Of a stretch of DNA of 64,000 nucleotides, positions 9,121 to 17,047 are shown one piece after another. The stretch is from CAIUGU01 sp965279735 (GTDB lineage: Bacteria > Pseudomonadota > Gammaproteobacteria > Steroidobacterales > Steroidobacteraceae), in assembly GCA_965279735.1 (NCBI GenBank), contig OZ257260.1:3968001-4032000 (forward strand). Reading direction: 5' to 3'. A program made the position numbers and the translations under genes. The first letter of the stretch is position 1; the number at the start of each line of letters is the position of its first letter. The notes under the pieces were generated by a model. That model had not been told where the DNA came from. It made no database searches and worked only from the letters and a program-made list of their open reading frames with translations.

Positions 9121-10041
9121 TCAGAGGGGCAGTTCGGCCTCGTACACAATCACGGCATCGCCCTGGATGCGGACCGATTGCACCACACGACCGCTGCACG
9201 CCACATCGACATCGACGATGCCGGGGCGGCGCATCGATTCTCCCTGGCGCCCGCGGAAACGGGCGACGCCGTCCGTCGAGGCCAGCAGGCCGTGATTGAC
9301 GAGATAAGCGCCGAGCATCCCGTGCGCATTGCCACTGACCGGGTCTTCCGGAATACCGATGGCGGGACAGAACATCCGCGATTCCGTGCCGGCCGCAAAT
9401 CCTGCTTCCGGAGTATCCGTGAGCGCGAACACGAAGAAGCCCTCTGCGCCCACGTGAGGGGTCAGGCGCAGCAGATCTTCGAAATCAGGTTTCAGGGAAG
9501 TAAGCAGGTCCGGGGAATTGAGGCCGATCAACAGCCGCGTGGTGCGCTTCGCCATGATCTGCATAGGGCAGTCTTCGTGCAGCGTCGGACTCGAGATGCC
9601 GAGCGCGTTCAGCACGGCTTTCCGGTGCACATCGCTGACCACTGGCCCAAGGGACGGCGGGCTCTGGGTGATGGCAACCCGGTAATCGCCATCGACCTGG
9701 TCCACTTCGATCTCCACGATGCCGATGCCCGTTCGCTGGCGAAGAATCTTCTTCGGCTTGCCGTGGACTTTCGCCCGCACATACTGCGCGGCGACAGTGA
9801 CATGACCGACGAAGGAGACTTCATGGCGCGGCGTGAAAAAGCGCACCTGCAGATCGTGATCGTCCGCCTCCGGCTCCAGCACGAAGGCCGTCTCGGCGAC
9901 ATTGAGTTCTGCCGCGATGGTCTGCATTTCCGTATCCGACAGGCTGTCGGCATCGAGGACGACGGCGGCAGGGTTACCCCCGAAACGTTGCCGGGTAAAG
10001 GCATCGACATGGAACAGCCGGCAGCGGCGCGATGTGGTCAT
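9121..10041 (-). CDS. PhzF family isomerase
   Basis: A 306-residue protein of the PhzF/diaminopimelate-epimerase fold. The N-terminus HVDAFTRQRFGGNPAAVVLD and the following NVAETAFVLEPE (with the conserved catalytic glutamate) are diagnostic, as are RFFTPRHEVSFVGHVTVAA and the late PVSGNAHGMLGAYL. Family members isomerise small acids such as dihydro-hydroxyanthranilate in phenazine synthesis, but most, as here without other phz genes, have unknown substrates. The ATG at 10039-10041 is preferred over a TTG nine bases upstream because the ribosome site GGGAGA would abut that TTG. The META lipoprotein follows immediately. Confidence 0.9.
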   Translation of the reverse strand: MTTSRRCRLFHVDAFTRQRFGGNPAAVVLDADSLSDTEMQTIAAELNVAETAFVLEPEADDHDLQVRFFTPRHEVSFVGHVTVAAQYVRAKVHGKPKKILRQRTGIGIVEIEVDQVDGDYRVAITQSPPSLGPVVSDVHRKAVLNALGISSPTLHEDCPMQIMAKRTTRLLIGLNSPDLLTSLKPDFEDLLRLTPHVGAEGFFVFALTDTPEAGFAAGTESRMFCPAIGIPEDPVSGNAHGMLGAYLVNHGLLASTDGVARFRGRQGESMRRPGIVDVDVACSGRVVQSVRIQGDAVIVYEAELPL

Positions 10042-10155
10042 TGAATTCAATCTCCCTTCGCGCCGGATTTATCGTGCATCGCCGGTCGCTGTAAACAATG
10101 CAGGGTGCCGTTATCGCCGAAGGCGGGGGCGGACGTCAATCGACAGTCAGAAGAG

Positions 10156-10365
10156 GAGAAGGCTGACTATGTCAGCAAGTAGGCCTGCCGGCAGGTAGGT
10201 CACGGACGTGACAGGTAGGCCTGCCGGCAAGTCAGAGTCCGGGCGACGAAGCGGCCTGATGTTTCTGCTTGTCTATATCTCTCCTGATTCTGGCCTGTCG
10301 CTAGACCTACTTGGCGAAAGCCCTACCTGCCGTCAGGCCTACTTGCCGACGTAGTCGGCCTTCTC
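10156..10365. repeat. Imperfect inverted-repeat element with nested palindromes
   Basis: Two 44-base arms, 10156-10199 and 10322-10365, are inverted copies with four differences by my reading. Each arm holds a small palindrome: GCTGAC..GTCAGC (10162-10176) on the left and GCCGAC..GTCGGC on the right (from about 10346), so the change keeps base pairing. The 15-mer GTAGGCCTGCCGGCA occurs at 10179-10193 and again at 10215-10229, and inverted with one mismatch near 10328-10342. GTCACG-GA-CGTGAC lies between the first two. No coding frame is present. The form fits a REP/REPIN-type repeat or a small non-autonomous element, sitting between the PhzF gene and the TPP riboswitch. Confidence 0.75.
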
Positions 10366-10394
10366 TTAACCGCTCGTTGCGCTCTATACTCCGC

Positions 10395-10494
10395 CCTGCC
10401 TTGGGGTGGTCCTCGAAGGACCTGAGATGCCGGTGTCATGCAGACCGGTGAACCCGTTGAACCTGATCCGGTTAGTACCGGCGTAGGGAGCAGG
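10395..10494 (+). ncRNA. TPP riboswitch (THI element)
   Basis: The conserved thiamine pyrophosphate aptamer pieces are all present in order: TTGGGGTGG (from 10401), CTGAGATGC (around 10422), ACCGGTGAACCCGTTG, GAACCTGATCCGGTTAGTACC and GGCGTAGGGAGC. Helix P1 can form between CCTGC (10395-10399) and GCAGG (10490-10494). It leads the receptor/thiamine-binding protein/permease/kinase operon. Binding of TPP should lower expression of that operon. The 75-base linker contains a hairpin (GGTCCT 10549-10554 with AGGATC 10560-10565) overlapping the GGAGG ribosome site, consistent with control of translation initiation. Confidence 0.96.
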
Positions 10495-10569
10495 TATGCC
10501 TTTCGGCCATCGTCCGTCGTCGAGCTGCTCATCCTTAGCCGGTGCCCGGGTCCTTATGGAGGATCTGGA

Positions 10570-12714
10570 ATGCGCTTGATGGTCCGGGAATTTCCGCTGC
10601 GTGCCCTGGCATTGCTGCCTTTTACGTTTGTCGCCACGCAGGCCGTACAAGCCGCTGAGCGCGGTGTGCAGCTGGATGAAGTGATCGTGACGGCGACGTT
10701 GCGCCCACAGGTGCTGACGCAAGTGCCTGCCAGCGTCACCGTCCTGGACCAGCAGACACTCGCAGACGCCGGGCAACAGCATTTCCAGGATGTTCTCGCG
10801 CTGGTGCCCAATCTCAACTGGGCAGGCGGGACCTCGCGGCCGCGCTATTTCCAGATTCGCGGCGTGGGCGAGCGCGAACAATACGAGGGAGCGCCGAATC
10901 CTTCGGTGGGCTTTCTCATCGATGACATCGACTTCAGCGGTCTCGGCATGCCTGCGACGCTGTTCGACGTGGCGAGGATTGAAGTGCTGCGCGGCCCCCA
11001 GGGCACCCGCTACGGTGCCAACGCGCTCGCCGGGTTGATCGCGGTCCACAGCAATGAACCGGGACAGGCTCCCGACTATTCCGTCGAAGGCACCTTCGCA
11101 GACTACGGGACGGGTTCACTCGGAATCGCAGCCACCGGGCCCGTGACCAGCCTCGATTCAAGCTGGCGCCTGGCCGTGCAGAAATATCGCAGCGACGGTT
11201 TCACGCAGAACGGGTATCTCGACCGGAACACCAATGCGCGGGATGAGCTGACCGGTCGCTTCAAGTGGCATTGGCAGGCAGGTGCGGATACCGAGCTCGA
11301 CCTGACCGTGCTGCACGCAGACCTCGACAACGGTTATGACGCGTGGACGCTCGACAATTCGCGAACCACGCTTTCCGATCGCCCCGGTGAGGATTCGCAG
11401 CGAGCGACCGGAGCATCAGTGCGTCTCAGGTCGGCGTTGGGTGCGTATGACCTGACGGCAATCGCTTCCTATGCCGACTCGAAGAGCGTCAACAGCTACG
11501 ACGCGGATTGGGGCAACGCAGTGAGCTGGGCGCCCTACATCTATGACTACTTCGGCAGTTCATTCCGGGACCGAAAAACGGCCAATCTCGAATTGCGCCT
11601 CGCATCGTCCGCTGCCAGCGCGCCTGGAGATATCGCGTGGCTTGGTGGTGTGTATGTGCTCGACATGCATGAAGCCGGGCGCGATCTCCTGGTGGGCGAG
11701 TATGCCGATCCATCCGATCCAACCTATGACGGCGTGTCGGACGATGCACTCGCGAACCGCTACACCGCCACGAATATCGCGGCGTTCGGCCAGCTTGACG
11801 GTGTGTTGAGTGATCGCTGGCGCTGGTCCGCGGGACTGCGTATCGAGCAGCGCAGTGCGCACTATCGTGACAATGGGATCTGGGACGGAACGGCCCAGCA
11901 GACTGATCTCGATGACCGCAACCGCATGGTCGGCGGCCAGTTCTCACTGAGTTTTGATGTATCTGCGTCGACGAGTACGTATGTATCCCTGTCGCGTGGC
12001 TACAAGGCAGGTGGATTCAACCTGGGCGGCGTGCCTGAGGGAGGGCGCTACTTCGATCCCGAGTATCTGTGGAATCTGGAGACCGGCCTCAAGACCAGCA
12101 TCCTGGATGGCCGCGGCTATGTGGACGCTGCGCTTTTCTACGAAGCGCGGCGCAACCTGCAGGTGCGGACGGGCAAGCAGCTCGACCCCGCAAATCCCGG
12201 CACGTACGTGTTCATCACCGGCAATCTGGATCGTGGCTACAACGCAGGGTTTGAAGGCACGCTGCGCTATTTCCTGACACCCGCCATCGAGATCGGCGGT
12301 TCGATAGGACTCCTGCGTACGGAGGCCAGCGGAGGCGTGGATGAGGCAGGGTTGCCTGTTCCTGCACGTGAACAGGCTCACGCGCCTGAGTACGAACTGG
12401 GCGCCTATGGCACGTGGCGGCATGCCAGCGGCTTCATGGTCCGCGCGGATTTCAATGCGAAGGACAACTTCTATTTCGATGTTCCCACCGACCACAATAT
12501 GCAGTCGCACGCCTACTCGACTGCCAATCTGAAGGTGGGCTACGAGCAACCGGGCTGGAATGCCTATCTCTGGGTCAGGAACCTGTTCGATGCGGACTAC
12601 GCGGTACGGGGTTTCTACTTCTACAACGAGCCGCCTTTCTACGACAAGAAGCTCTACCTGCAGCCCGGTGACCCGCGTCAGGTGGGCGTCACCTTCAACT
12701 GGAATTTTCTCTAG
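10570..12714 (+). CDS. TonB-dependent receptor, probable thiamine transporter
   Basis: A 714-residue outer-membrane receptor. A signal peptide runs to about residue 29 (ending VQAAE), followed by the TonB box region (LDEVIVTATLR), the plug (VPASVTVLDQQTLADAG ... EVLRGPQGTRYGANALAG) and a 22-strand barrel ending in TFNWNFL. The ATG at 10570 is chosen because GGAGG lies 7 bases before it and the leader starts there; the longer in-frame extension runs back into the riboswitch. Because the gene is the first of a TPP-riboswitch operon with a PnuC-type permease, a thiamine-binding protein and a kinase, the likely ligand is thiamine or a precursor. That ligand is inferred from context. Confidence 0.93.
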   Translation: MRLMVREFPLRALALLPFTFVATQAVQAAERGVQLDEVIVTATLRPQVLTQVPASVTVLDQQTLADAGQQHFQDVLALVPNLNWAGGTSRPRYFQIRGVGEREQYEGAPNPSVGFLIDDIDFSGLGMPATLFDVARIEVLRGPQGTRYGANALAGLIAVHSNEPGQAPDYSVEGTFADYGTGSLGIAATGPVTSLDSSWRLAVQKYRSDGFTQNGYLDRNTNARDELTGRFKWHWQAGADTELDLTVLHADLDNGYDAWTLDNSRTTLSDRPGEDSQRATGASVRLRSALGAYDLTAIASYADSKSVNSYDADWGNAVSWAPYIYDYFGSSFRDRKTANLELRLASSAASAPGDIAWLGGVYVLDMHEAGRDLLVGEYADPSDPTYDGVSDDALANRYTATNIAAFGQLDGVLSDRWRWSAGLRIEQRSAHYRDNGIWDGTAQQTDLDDRNRMVGGQFSLSFDVSASTSTYVSLSRGYKAGGFNLGGVPEGGRYFDPEYLWNLETGLKTSILDGRGYVDAALFYEARRNLQVRTGKQLDPANPGTYVFITGNLDRGYNAGFEGTLRYFLTPAIEIGGSIGLLRTEASGGVDEAGLPVPAREQAHAPEYELGAYGTWRHASGFMVRADFNAKDNFYFDVPTDHNMQSHAYSTANLKVGYEQPGWNAYLWVRNLFDADYAVRGFYFYNEPPFYDKKLYLQPGDPRQVGVTFNWNFL

Positions 12715-12726
12715 CCCGGAGTTCCC

Positions 12727-12969
12727 ATGCATACCGCAATCGAAATCAGCCTGTATCCGCTTGAGTCCGAGTTCATTCCACCGATCCAGGATTTCATCGA
12801 CCGGCTCAATACCTATCCGGAAATCCGCATCACGACCAATGCGATGAGCACCCAGATCGCGGGCGAGCATGCGCGACTGTTTGAAATCCTGGGCAAGGAA
12901 ACAGCCGCCAGCTTCCGCCAGGCGGGGCGAAAAGTCTTCGTGATGAAGATCCTCGGCGGCGAAGCGTAA
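12727..12969 (+). CDS. Thiamine-binding protein (YkoF/MTH1187-like)
   Basis: An 80-residue ferredoxin-like fold protein. The pattern ISLYPLESEFIPPIQDFI, then the TNAMSTQIAGE segment, then VFVMKILGG matches the thiamine/hydroxymethylpyrimidine-binding family once called DUF77. In Bacillus, YkoF binds thiamine and serves an HMP transport operon. The gene starts 12 bases after the receptor stop. It has no signal peptide, so it acts in the cytoplasm, perhaps buffering or delivering imported thiamine. Confidence 0.87.
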   Translation: MHTAIEISLYPLESEFIPPIQDFIDRLNTYPEIRITTNAMSTQIAGEHARLFEILGKETAASFRQAGRKVFVMKILGGEA

Positions 12970-12997
12970 TGCAGGCACTGCGGCGTCTATAGCGCTC

Positions 12998-13606
12998 ATG
13001 CCGTCCTGGCTGCAACAACTGTTTGGCACATCGCCTGCGGAGGCGGTGGCCGTGCTGCTTGCGCTTGCGTACCTCGTCCTCGCCGTGCGACGGAGTCTGT
13101 GGTGCTGGCCGTGTGCCTTTGTCAGCACCGCGATCTACTTCGTGCTGTTCGCCCGTGCGGGCTTGTACATGCAGACGCTGTTGCAGCTGTTCTATATGGC
13201 GATGGCTGTTTATGGCTGGCGCGAGTGGCGGCGCGGACAGACTGATGCAGGGCAGTTGGACATCGCCAGCTGGCCTGCACGCTGGCATCTCATCAGTGCT
13301 ATCGGGGTAATTGCAGCAAGCCTGCTGAACGGCTGGCTTCTCACGCGTTACAGCACTGCCGAGTCACCGTATCTCGATTCCTTCGTCACTTGGGGCAGTG
13401 TGCTCACTACCTGGATGGTTGCGCGCCGCGTGATCGAGAACTGGCTGTACTGGATCGTCGTCGATGCGGTGGCTGCGTGGCTGTATTTCACGCAAGGACT
13501 GAATGCAACGGGGCTGCTGTTCATCGCCTACATCGGCATCGTCATTCACGGCTACATCGTCTGGTTGCGCGAGCAACGGTTGCAGGCCGGCAACGGGGTC
13601 GCGTGA
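12998..13606 (+). CDS. pnuT: PnuC-family permease, probable thiamine transporter PnuT
   Basis: A 202-residue inner-membrane protein with about seven hydrophobic segments. The motif WPCAFVSTAIYFVLF and the later NWLYWIVVDAVAAWLYF are hallmark PnuC-family helices. PnuC proteins move nicotinamide riboside by facilitated diffusion; the PnuT branch, often under TPP riboswitches, carries thiamine. Here the riboswitch, the receptor and the thiamine-binding protein support PnuT. Its TGA overlaps the start of the kinase gene (TGATG), matching the idea that imported vitamin is trapped by phosphorylation. Confidence 0.9.
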   Translation: MPSWLQQLFGTSPAEAVAVLLALAYLVLAVRRSLWCWPCAFVSTAIYFVLFARAGLYMQTLLQLFYMAMAVYGWREWRRGQTDAGQLDIASWPARWHLISAIGVIAASLLNGWLLTRYSTAESPYLDSFVTWGSVLTTWMVARRVIENWLYWIVVDAVAAWLYFTQGLNATGLLFIAYIGIVIHGYIVWLREQRLQAGNGVA

Positions 13607-14421
13607 TGGAGCCCGGTTCGCAGCCCGTTCCTGCGGTGGCAGCCATTGCGGCCCGCGTCCTCGGTCTGCCCGTTACTGCCATCGAGCGGACGATGAGGAT
13701 CAAGGGCGGCCTCACGAACGAAAGCTGGCTTGTGGTCGCAGAGGGCCAGCAGATCGTCATCCGTATCAGTACGGGTGATGAGCAGGCACTGCAGATCAAC
13801 CGGGTGAGTGAGAGCCGTGTGCTGGCCGCAGTCGAGCATGCGGGCATCGGCGCGGAAATCCTGCTTTGCAGCCCTGAAGAGCGACTGCTCGTGACGCGGT
13901 ATATCCCGGGCAGGATATGGACGCAGGAAGAGGCGGCGCATCCCGACAATATTCGCAGGGTGGCGATTCTGCTCAAGCGGCTGCACTCGATGGAGCCTCC
14001 ACAGGGAGTCGCCAGAACCGATCTGCCAGGCATTCTGGAGGGTTACTGGCGCACGCTCGAAGAACGGAATCATGCCGATCCTGAGGGAGGCTGGAATCGT
14101 GATGAGCTGAGGGAAGTGGCTCGCGCGTTTTCCGATGGAGCGGTGCATTGTTTGTGTCACAACGACGTTCACCATCTCAATCTCGTCGATGCCGGCCGGC
14201 TGTGGCTGCTCGACTGGGAATATGCGGGCATAGGCGATCCCTGCTTTGATCTGGCGTCAGTCTGCTGCTACCACCACTACGGGAAGGAGCAGCGCAGGCA
14301 GCTTCTGCTCGACTACTCCGGCCACGATGATTGCGCTGCCTATGCTCGACTCGAACTTGCCTGCTGGCTGTTCGACTACATCCGGCAGTTGTGGCTGGTC
14401 GTGCGGGCTGACAAGCCGTGA
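13606..14421 (+). CDS. Phosphotransferase of the APH/choline-kinase fold, probable thiamine kinase
   Basis: A 271-residue kinase of the aminoglycoside/choline kinase superfamily. The N-lobe has IKGGLTNESWLVV and IVIRIS (ATP-binding lysine equivalent replaced by Arg in VIRIS), the catalytic loop is CHNDVHHLNLV (HxDxxxxN form) and the metal-binding motif is LLDWEYAGIGDPCFDLA. The start overlaps the permease stop by one base, so the two are translationally coupled. ThiK (YcfN) of enterobacteria has this fold and makes thiamine monophosphate. The riboswitch operon makes thiamine the best substrate guess; choline or ethanolamine cannot be excluded on sequence alone. Confidence 0.83.
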   Translation: MEPGSQPVPAVAAIAARVLGLPVTAIERTMRIKGGLTNESWLVVAEGQQIVIRISTGDEQALQINRVSESRVLAAVEHAGIGAEILLCSPEERLLVTRYIPGRIWTQEEAAHPDNIRRVAILLKRLHSMEPPQGVARTDLPGILEGYWRTLEERNHADPEGGWNRDELREVARAFSDGAVHCLCHNDVHHLNLVDAGRLWLLDWEYAGIGDPCFDLASVCCYHHYGKEQRRQLLLDYSGHDDCAAYARLELACWLFDYIRQLWLVVRADKP

Positions 14422-14448
14422 GCCTGCAGCCAAAGCCGGGCAGCAATT

Positions 14449-14615
14449 GCCCTCACCCGCACTCCCCGACCTCGGCCCTCACCCGCATTTCATGCGACCT
14501 CTCCCAAGGGGAGAGGTAAAGGTCCAGCGCGAACCCCTCTCCCAAAGGGAGAGGTAAGCACCATCCTGGTCGAACCCCTCTCCTGTGGGAGAGGGAGACG
14601 GAGTGGGTGAGGGGC
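14449..14615. repeat. Cluster of GGGAGAGG hairpin repeats
   Basis: Three short inverted repeats occur in tandem: CCTCTCCC/GGGAGAGG at about 14498-14516, again at 14536-14553, and CCCTCTCC/GGGAGAGGG at about 14576-14594. They are enclosed by an outer pair, CCTCACCCGCACTCC (14451-14465) and GGAGTGGGTGAGG near 14600-14612. The whole forms a branched palindrome. Such CCTCTCCC repeats are scattered in intergenic spaces of many GC-rich proteobacteria. It separates the thiamine operon from the ferredoxin gene and may act as a transcription end structure. Confidence 0.7.
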
Positions 14616-14658
14616 TTCTGCTAGACTCGCGCGCCACGGCTAACGCGAGGATTCGGGC

Positions 14659-14976
14659 ATGGGTTTACTGAGAGTGATTGACCGGGACGGCATCGAGCAC
14701 CAGGTGCAGGGCGCCTACGGCCAGAAGATCATGGAGATCCTGCGCGAGCTCGATTACGGCGTGACCGCGATCTGCGGTGGCTTGTGTGCCTGCGCCACCT
14801 GCCATGTCCACGTCGATGGCGAGTGGTGGGACAAGCTGCCGCCGCGCCAGTCCGATGAAACCGATCTCGTCAGCGGCACGGAAGAATATGTGGCCGGCGC
14901 ATCACGCCTTTCCTGCCAGGTCGATTTCACCGCGGCGCTGGACGGCATCCGCGTGAAGATCGTTTCCGAAGAATAA
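14659..14976 (+). CDS. Adrenodoxin-type 2Fe-2S ferredoxin
   Basis: A 105-residue plant/vertebrate-type ferredoxin fold. The four cluster ligands are visible with adrenodoxin spacing: Cys39, Cys45, Cys48 (ICGGLCACATCHV) and Cys86 (RLSCQ). An extra Cys43 sits in the loop. Adrenodoxin-type proteins carry single electrons to cytochromes P450, to Rieske oxygenases or to iron-sulfur assembly. No partner oxygenase or reductase gene is adjacent, so the client is not known. It is transcribed alone toward gpmA on the other strand. Confidence 0.92.
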   Translation: MGLLRVIDRDGIEHQVQGAYGQKIMEILRELDYGVTAICGGLCACATCHVHVDGEWWDKLPPRQSDETDLVSGTEEYVAGASRLSCQVDFTAALDGIRVKIVSEE

Positions 14977-15020
14977 GTAAGGCTTTGGCTGGTTGGGCTT
15001 TAGGCCCAGCCAAGAATCTG

Positions 15021-15062
15021 AAAGCCCAAAGCCCAAAGCCCAAAGCCCAAAGCCCAAAGCCT
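15021..15062. repeat. Heptamer tandem repeat (AAAGCCC)n
   Basis: Five exact copies of AAAGCCC (15021-15055) and a sixth changed copy ending in T (15056-15062) lie between the convergent ferredoxin and gpmA genes, running into the gpmA stop codon. Upstream, 14993-15014 contains inverted GGGCTTT/GGCCCAGCC sequence able to pair with the repeats. It may serve as a bidirectional termination structure, and its copy number could vary between strains. Confidence 0.8.
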
Positions 15063-15813
15063 ATTTCTTTCCTTCTGTCTGTCTGGCCACCGCGTCAGCT
15101 GCAGCCTTGATCGCATCGGCATCACCGAGGAAGCGCCGCGAGAGCGCCTTGAGATTGGCATCGAGTTCATACGAGATCGGGACGCCGGTCGGGATGTTGA
15201 ACTCGAGGATTTCATCCGGCGACATGCCGTCGAGCATCATGACCAGCGCCCGCAGGCTGTTGCCATGTGCCACCACGATCACATTGCGCCCGGCCTTCAG
15301 CTCGGGTGCAATCTGCTTTTCCCAATACGGTTTGACGCGTGCAAGCGTCTCTTTGAGGGACTCCGTTGCCGGCAAGTCCTTGGGATCGAGACCGGCATAG
15401 CGCGGGTCGAAACGCGGATGACGTTCGTCCGAAAGCTCAAGCGGCGGCGGCGGAATGTCGTAGCTGCGGCGCCAGATCTTCACCTGTTCCGCCCCGTGCT
15501 TTTCCACCGTCTGCGCCTTGTCGAGACCCTGCAGCGCGCCGTAGTGGCGTTCGTTCAATTGCCAGGCCCGCGTCACGGGCACCCACAGCAGGTCCATTTC
15601 GTCGGTGATGATCCAGAGTGTGCGGATCGCCCTCTTCAGCGTGGAGGTGAAGGCGACATCGAACCTGAAACCTTCCGCCTTGAGCAGCTTGCCCGCTGCG
15701 GCAGCTTCCTTGCGGCCCTGTTCGGTCAGGTCCACATCCACCCAGCCGGTGAACAGGTTTTCGAGATTCCAGGTGCTTTGTCCATGGCGGACGAGAACGA
15801 GTTTGCCGGTCAC
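15061..15813 (-). CDS. gpmA: 2,3-bisphosphoglycerate-dependent phosphoglycerate mutase
   Basis: A 250-residue histidine-phosphatase superfamily enzyme that interconverts 3- and 2-phosphoglycerate in glycolysis. LVLVRHGQSTWN carries the phosphorylated histidine (His10); NLFTGWVDVDLTEQG, TSTLKRAIRT, LNERHYGALQGL and VVAHGNSLRALV complete the dPGM signature, with the length of bacterial GpmA. The start is GTG at 15813. It begins 21 bases after the E2 gene stop on the same strand, so it probably belongs to the 2-oxoacid dehydrogenase operon. Confidence 0.96.
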   Translation of the reverse strand: MTGKLVLVRHGQSTWNLENLFTGWVDVDLTEQGRKEAAAAGKLLKAEGFRFDVAFTSTLKRAIRTLWIITDEMDLLWVPVTRAWQLNERHYGALQGLDKAQTVEKHGAEQVKIWRRSYDIPPPPLELSDERHPRFDPRYAGLDPKDLPATESLKETLARVKPYWEKQIAPELKAGRNVIVVAHGNSLRALVMMLDGMSPDEILEFNIPTGVPISYELDANLKALSRRFLGDADAIKAAADAVARQTEGKK

Positions 15814-15834
15814 GAAGGATGGCCTCTATGAAGT

Positions 15835-17031
15835 TCAGGAACTCTTGCCGAGATCGCGGATCAGCGCGGCGAGGAAGCGACAGGCTTCGCCCCCCGTGAT
15901 GCAGCGATGATCGAAGGTCAGGGACAGCGGAATGCGGCGATGGACTTCGATGCCGGTCGCCGTCGCAACGACGTCCCTCTGCAGACGACCCGTACCGAGA
16001 ATGGCCGCAGCGGGTGGCACGACCAGCGGTGTCGCGTAGCGTCCGGCCAGCGTGCCGAAATTCGAGAGCGTGAAGGTGTAGCCGCGCATGTCTTCCGGCG
16101 CCACGGTGCGTTCACGTGCGGACTTGCGCAGCTGATCGACGGCGGTACGCAGTTCTGTCGTGGATTTCTTGCCGATGTCCCGGATGACGGGAACGATCAG
16201 TCCTTCAGGCGAATCCACTGCGACGGCAAGGTGGATATGATCGAACACGATCCGGCTCGGGCCAGTCGGGTCAAAGCGCGCGTTGAGGCCAGGCTCTTCC
16301 TTCACGGCTGCAGCGATGGAACGGATCAGGCGTACCGTGATGTCGGTGCCTTCAGGCCAGGCGTGGACATCGGCGTCGTCGAAGATCGTGCAGGTGGCGA
16401 TCTCGTCGCGCGACAGGCTCATGCTCTGCGCCATCGCCCGCCGCGGACCGTGCAGCAGTTCAGCACCGTCATCCTTTCTGCGGCCTTTCGCTGGCGGGGC
16501 GGCCACGGGATTTCGCCGCGGAGTGGCCAGCGGCGCAGCGGCCAGCACATCATCGAGCGTGATCACGCCGTCCTTGCCGGAGCCTTGCACCTGTGCAAGA
16601 TCGACACTGAGTCGTCTCGCGAGCGCTCTTGCCGCAGGAACCGCGCGAGCCTGATCACCGACCGCATGTCGCGAACGGCGCAGCAGCGATTGTTCTTCGA
16701 TGACCTCGCCGGTGACCGGCATCATTCCAACGACGGTGCCTGAAGCCGGAGAGTGTTTCTCTGCGGGTGTCGCCGCCGCGGGTGCAGCTACCGACGCGGC
16801 CAGTTCGAAATCGACCAGGGGTTCGCCGGTGCCGACCACATCTCCTGCAGCGGCGTGCAGCTTCGTGATCCTGCCGTCATAAGGTGAAGGGACCTCAACG
16901 ATCGCCTTGGCCGTTTCCACCGACACCATGAGCTGATCGACCTTGACCTCGTCGCCTTCCTTCACGTGCCACGTGACGATCTCGGCATCCGGCAGGCCTT
17001 CACCGAGATCGGGCAGTAGAAAGGTGGTCAC
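15835..17031 (-). CDS. 2-oxoacid dehydrogenase E2, dihydrolipoamide acyltransferase
   Basis: A 398-residue E2 core protein. An N-terminal lipoyl domain carries the lipoylated lysine in VETAKAIVEVPSP (Lys42), an Ala/Pro linker follows, then the peripheral subunit-binding domain (PAARALARRLSVDLAQVQGSG, about residues 135-170) and a catalytic acyltransferase domain. The final active-site motif reads DHRCITGG instead of the usual DHRxxDG, so the aspartate position is threonine. The GTG at 17031 is chosen because the lipoyl domain begins right there (TTFLLPDLGEGL); an ATG at 17076 would overlap the E1beta gene. Both pyruvate and branched-chain complexes fit; no E3 gene is adjacent. Confidence 0.9.
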   Translation of the reverse strand: MTTFLLPDLGEGLPDAEIVTWHVKEGDEVKVDQLMVSVETAKAIVEVPSPYDGRITKLHAAAGDVVGTGEPLVDFELAASVAAPAAATPAEKHSPASGTVVGMMPVTGEVIEEQSLLRRSRHAVGDQARAVPAARALARRLSVDLAQVQGSGKDGVITLDDVLAAAPLATPRRNPVAAPPAKGRRKDDGAELLHGPRRAMAQSMSLSRDEIATCTIFDDADVHAWPEGTDITVRLIRSIAAAVKEEPGLNARFDPTGPSRIVFDHIHLAVAVDSPEGLIVPVIRDIGKKSTTELRTAVDQLRKSARERTVAPEDMRGYTFTLSNFGTLAGRYATPLVVPPAAAILGTGRLQRDVVATATGIEVHRRIPLSLTFDHRCITGGEACRFLAALIRDLGKSS

Positions 17032-17047
17032 GATGGGCTTCCCGGGA

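Noticed and set aside
11944..13128. Long minus-strand frame of 394 codons opposite the thiamine receptor
   Set aside because: It is antisense to a well-supported receptor gene and its translation has no family features; such shadows are common in GC-rich DNA.
14449..15062. Possible CRISPR-like repeats
   Set aside because: The repeats are hairpins or a contiguous heptamer array without unique spacers of regular length and no cas genes are near.
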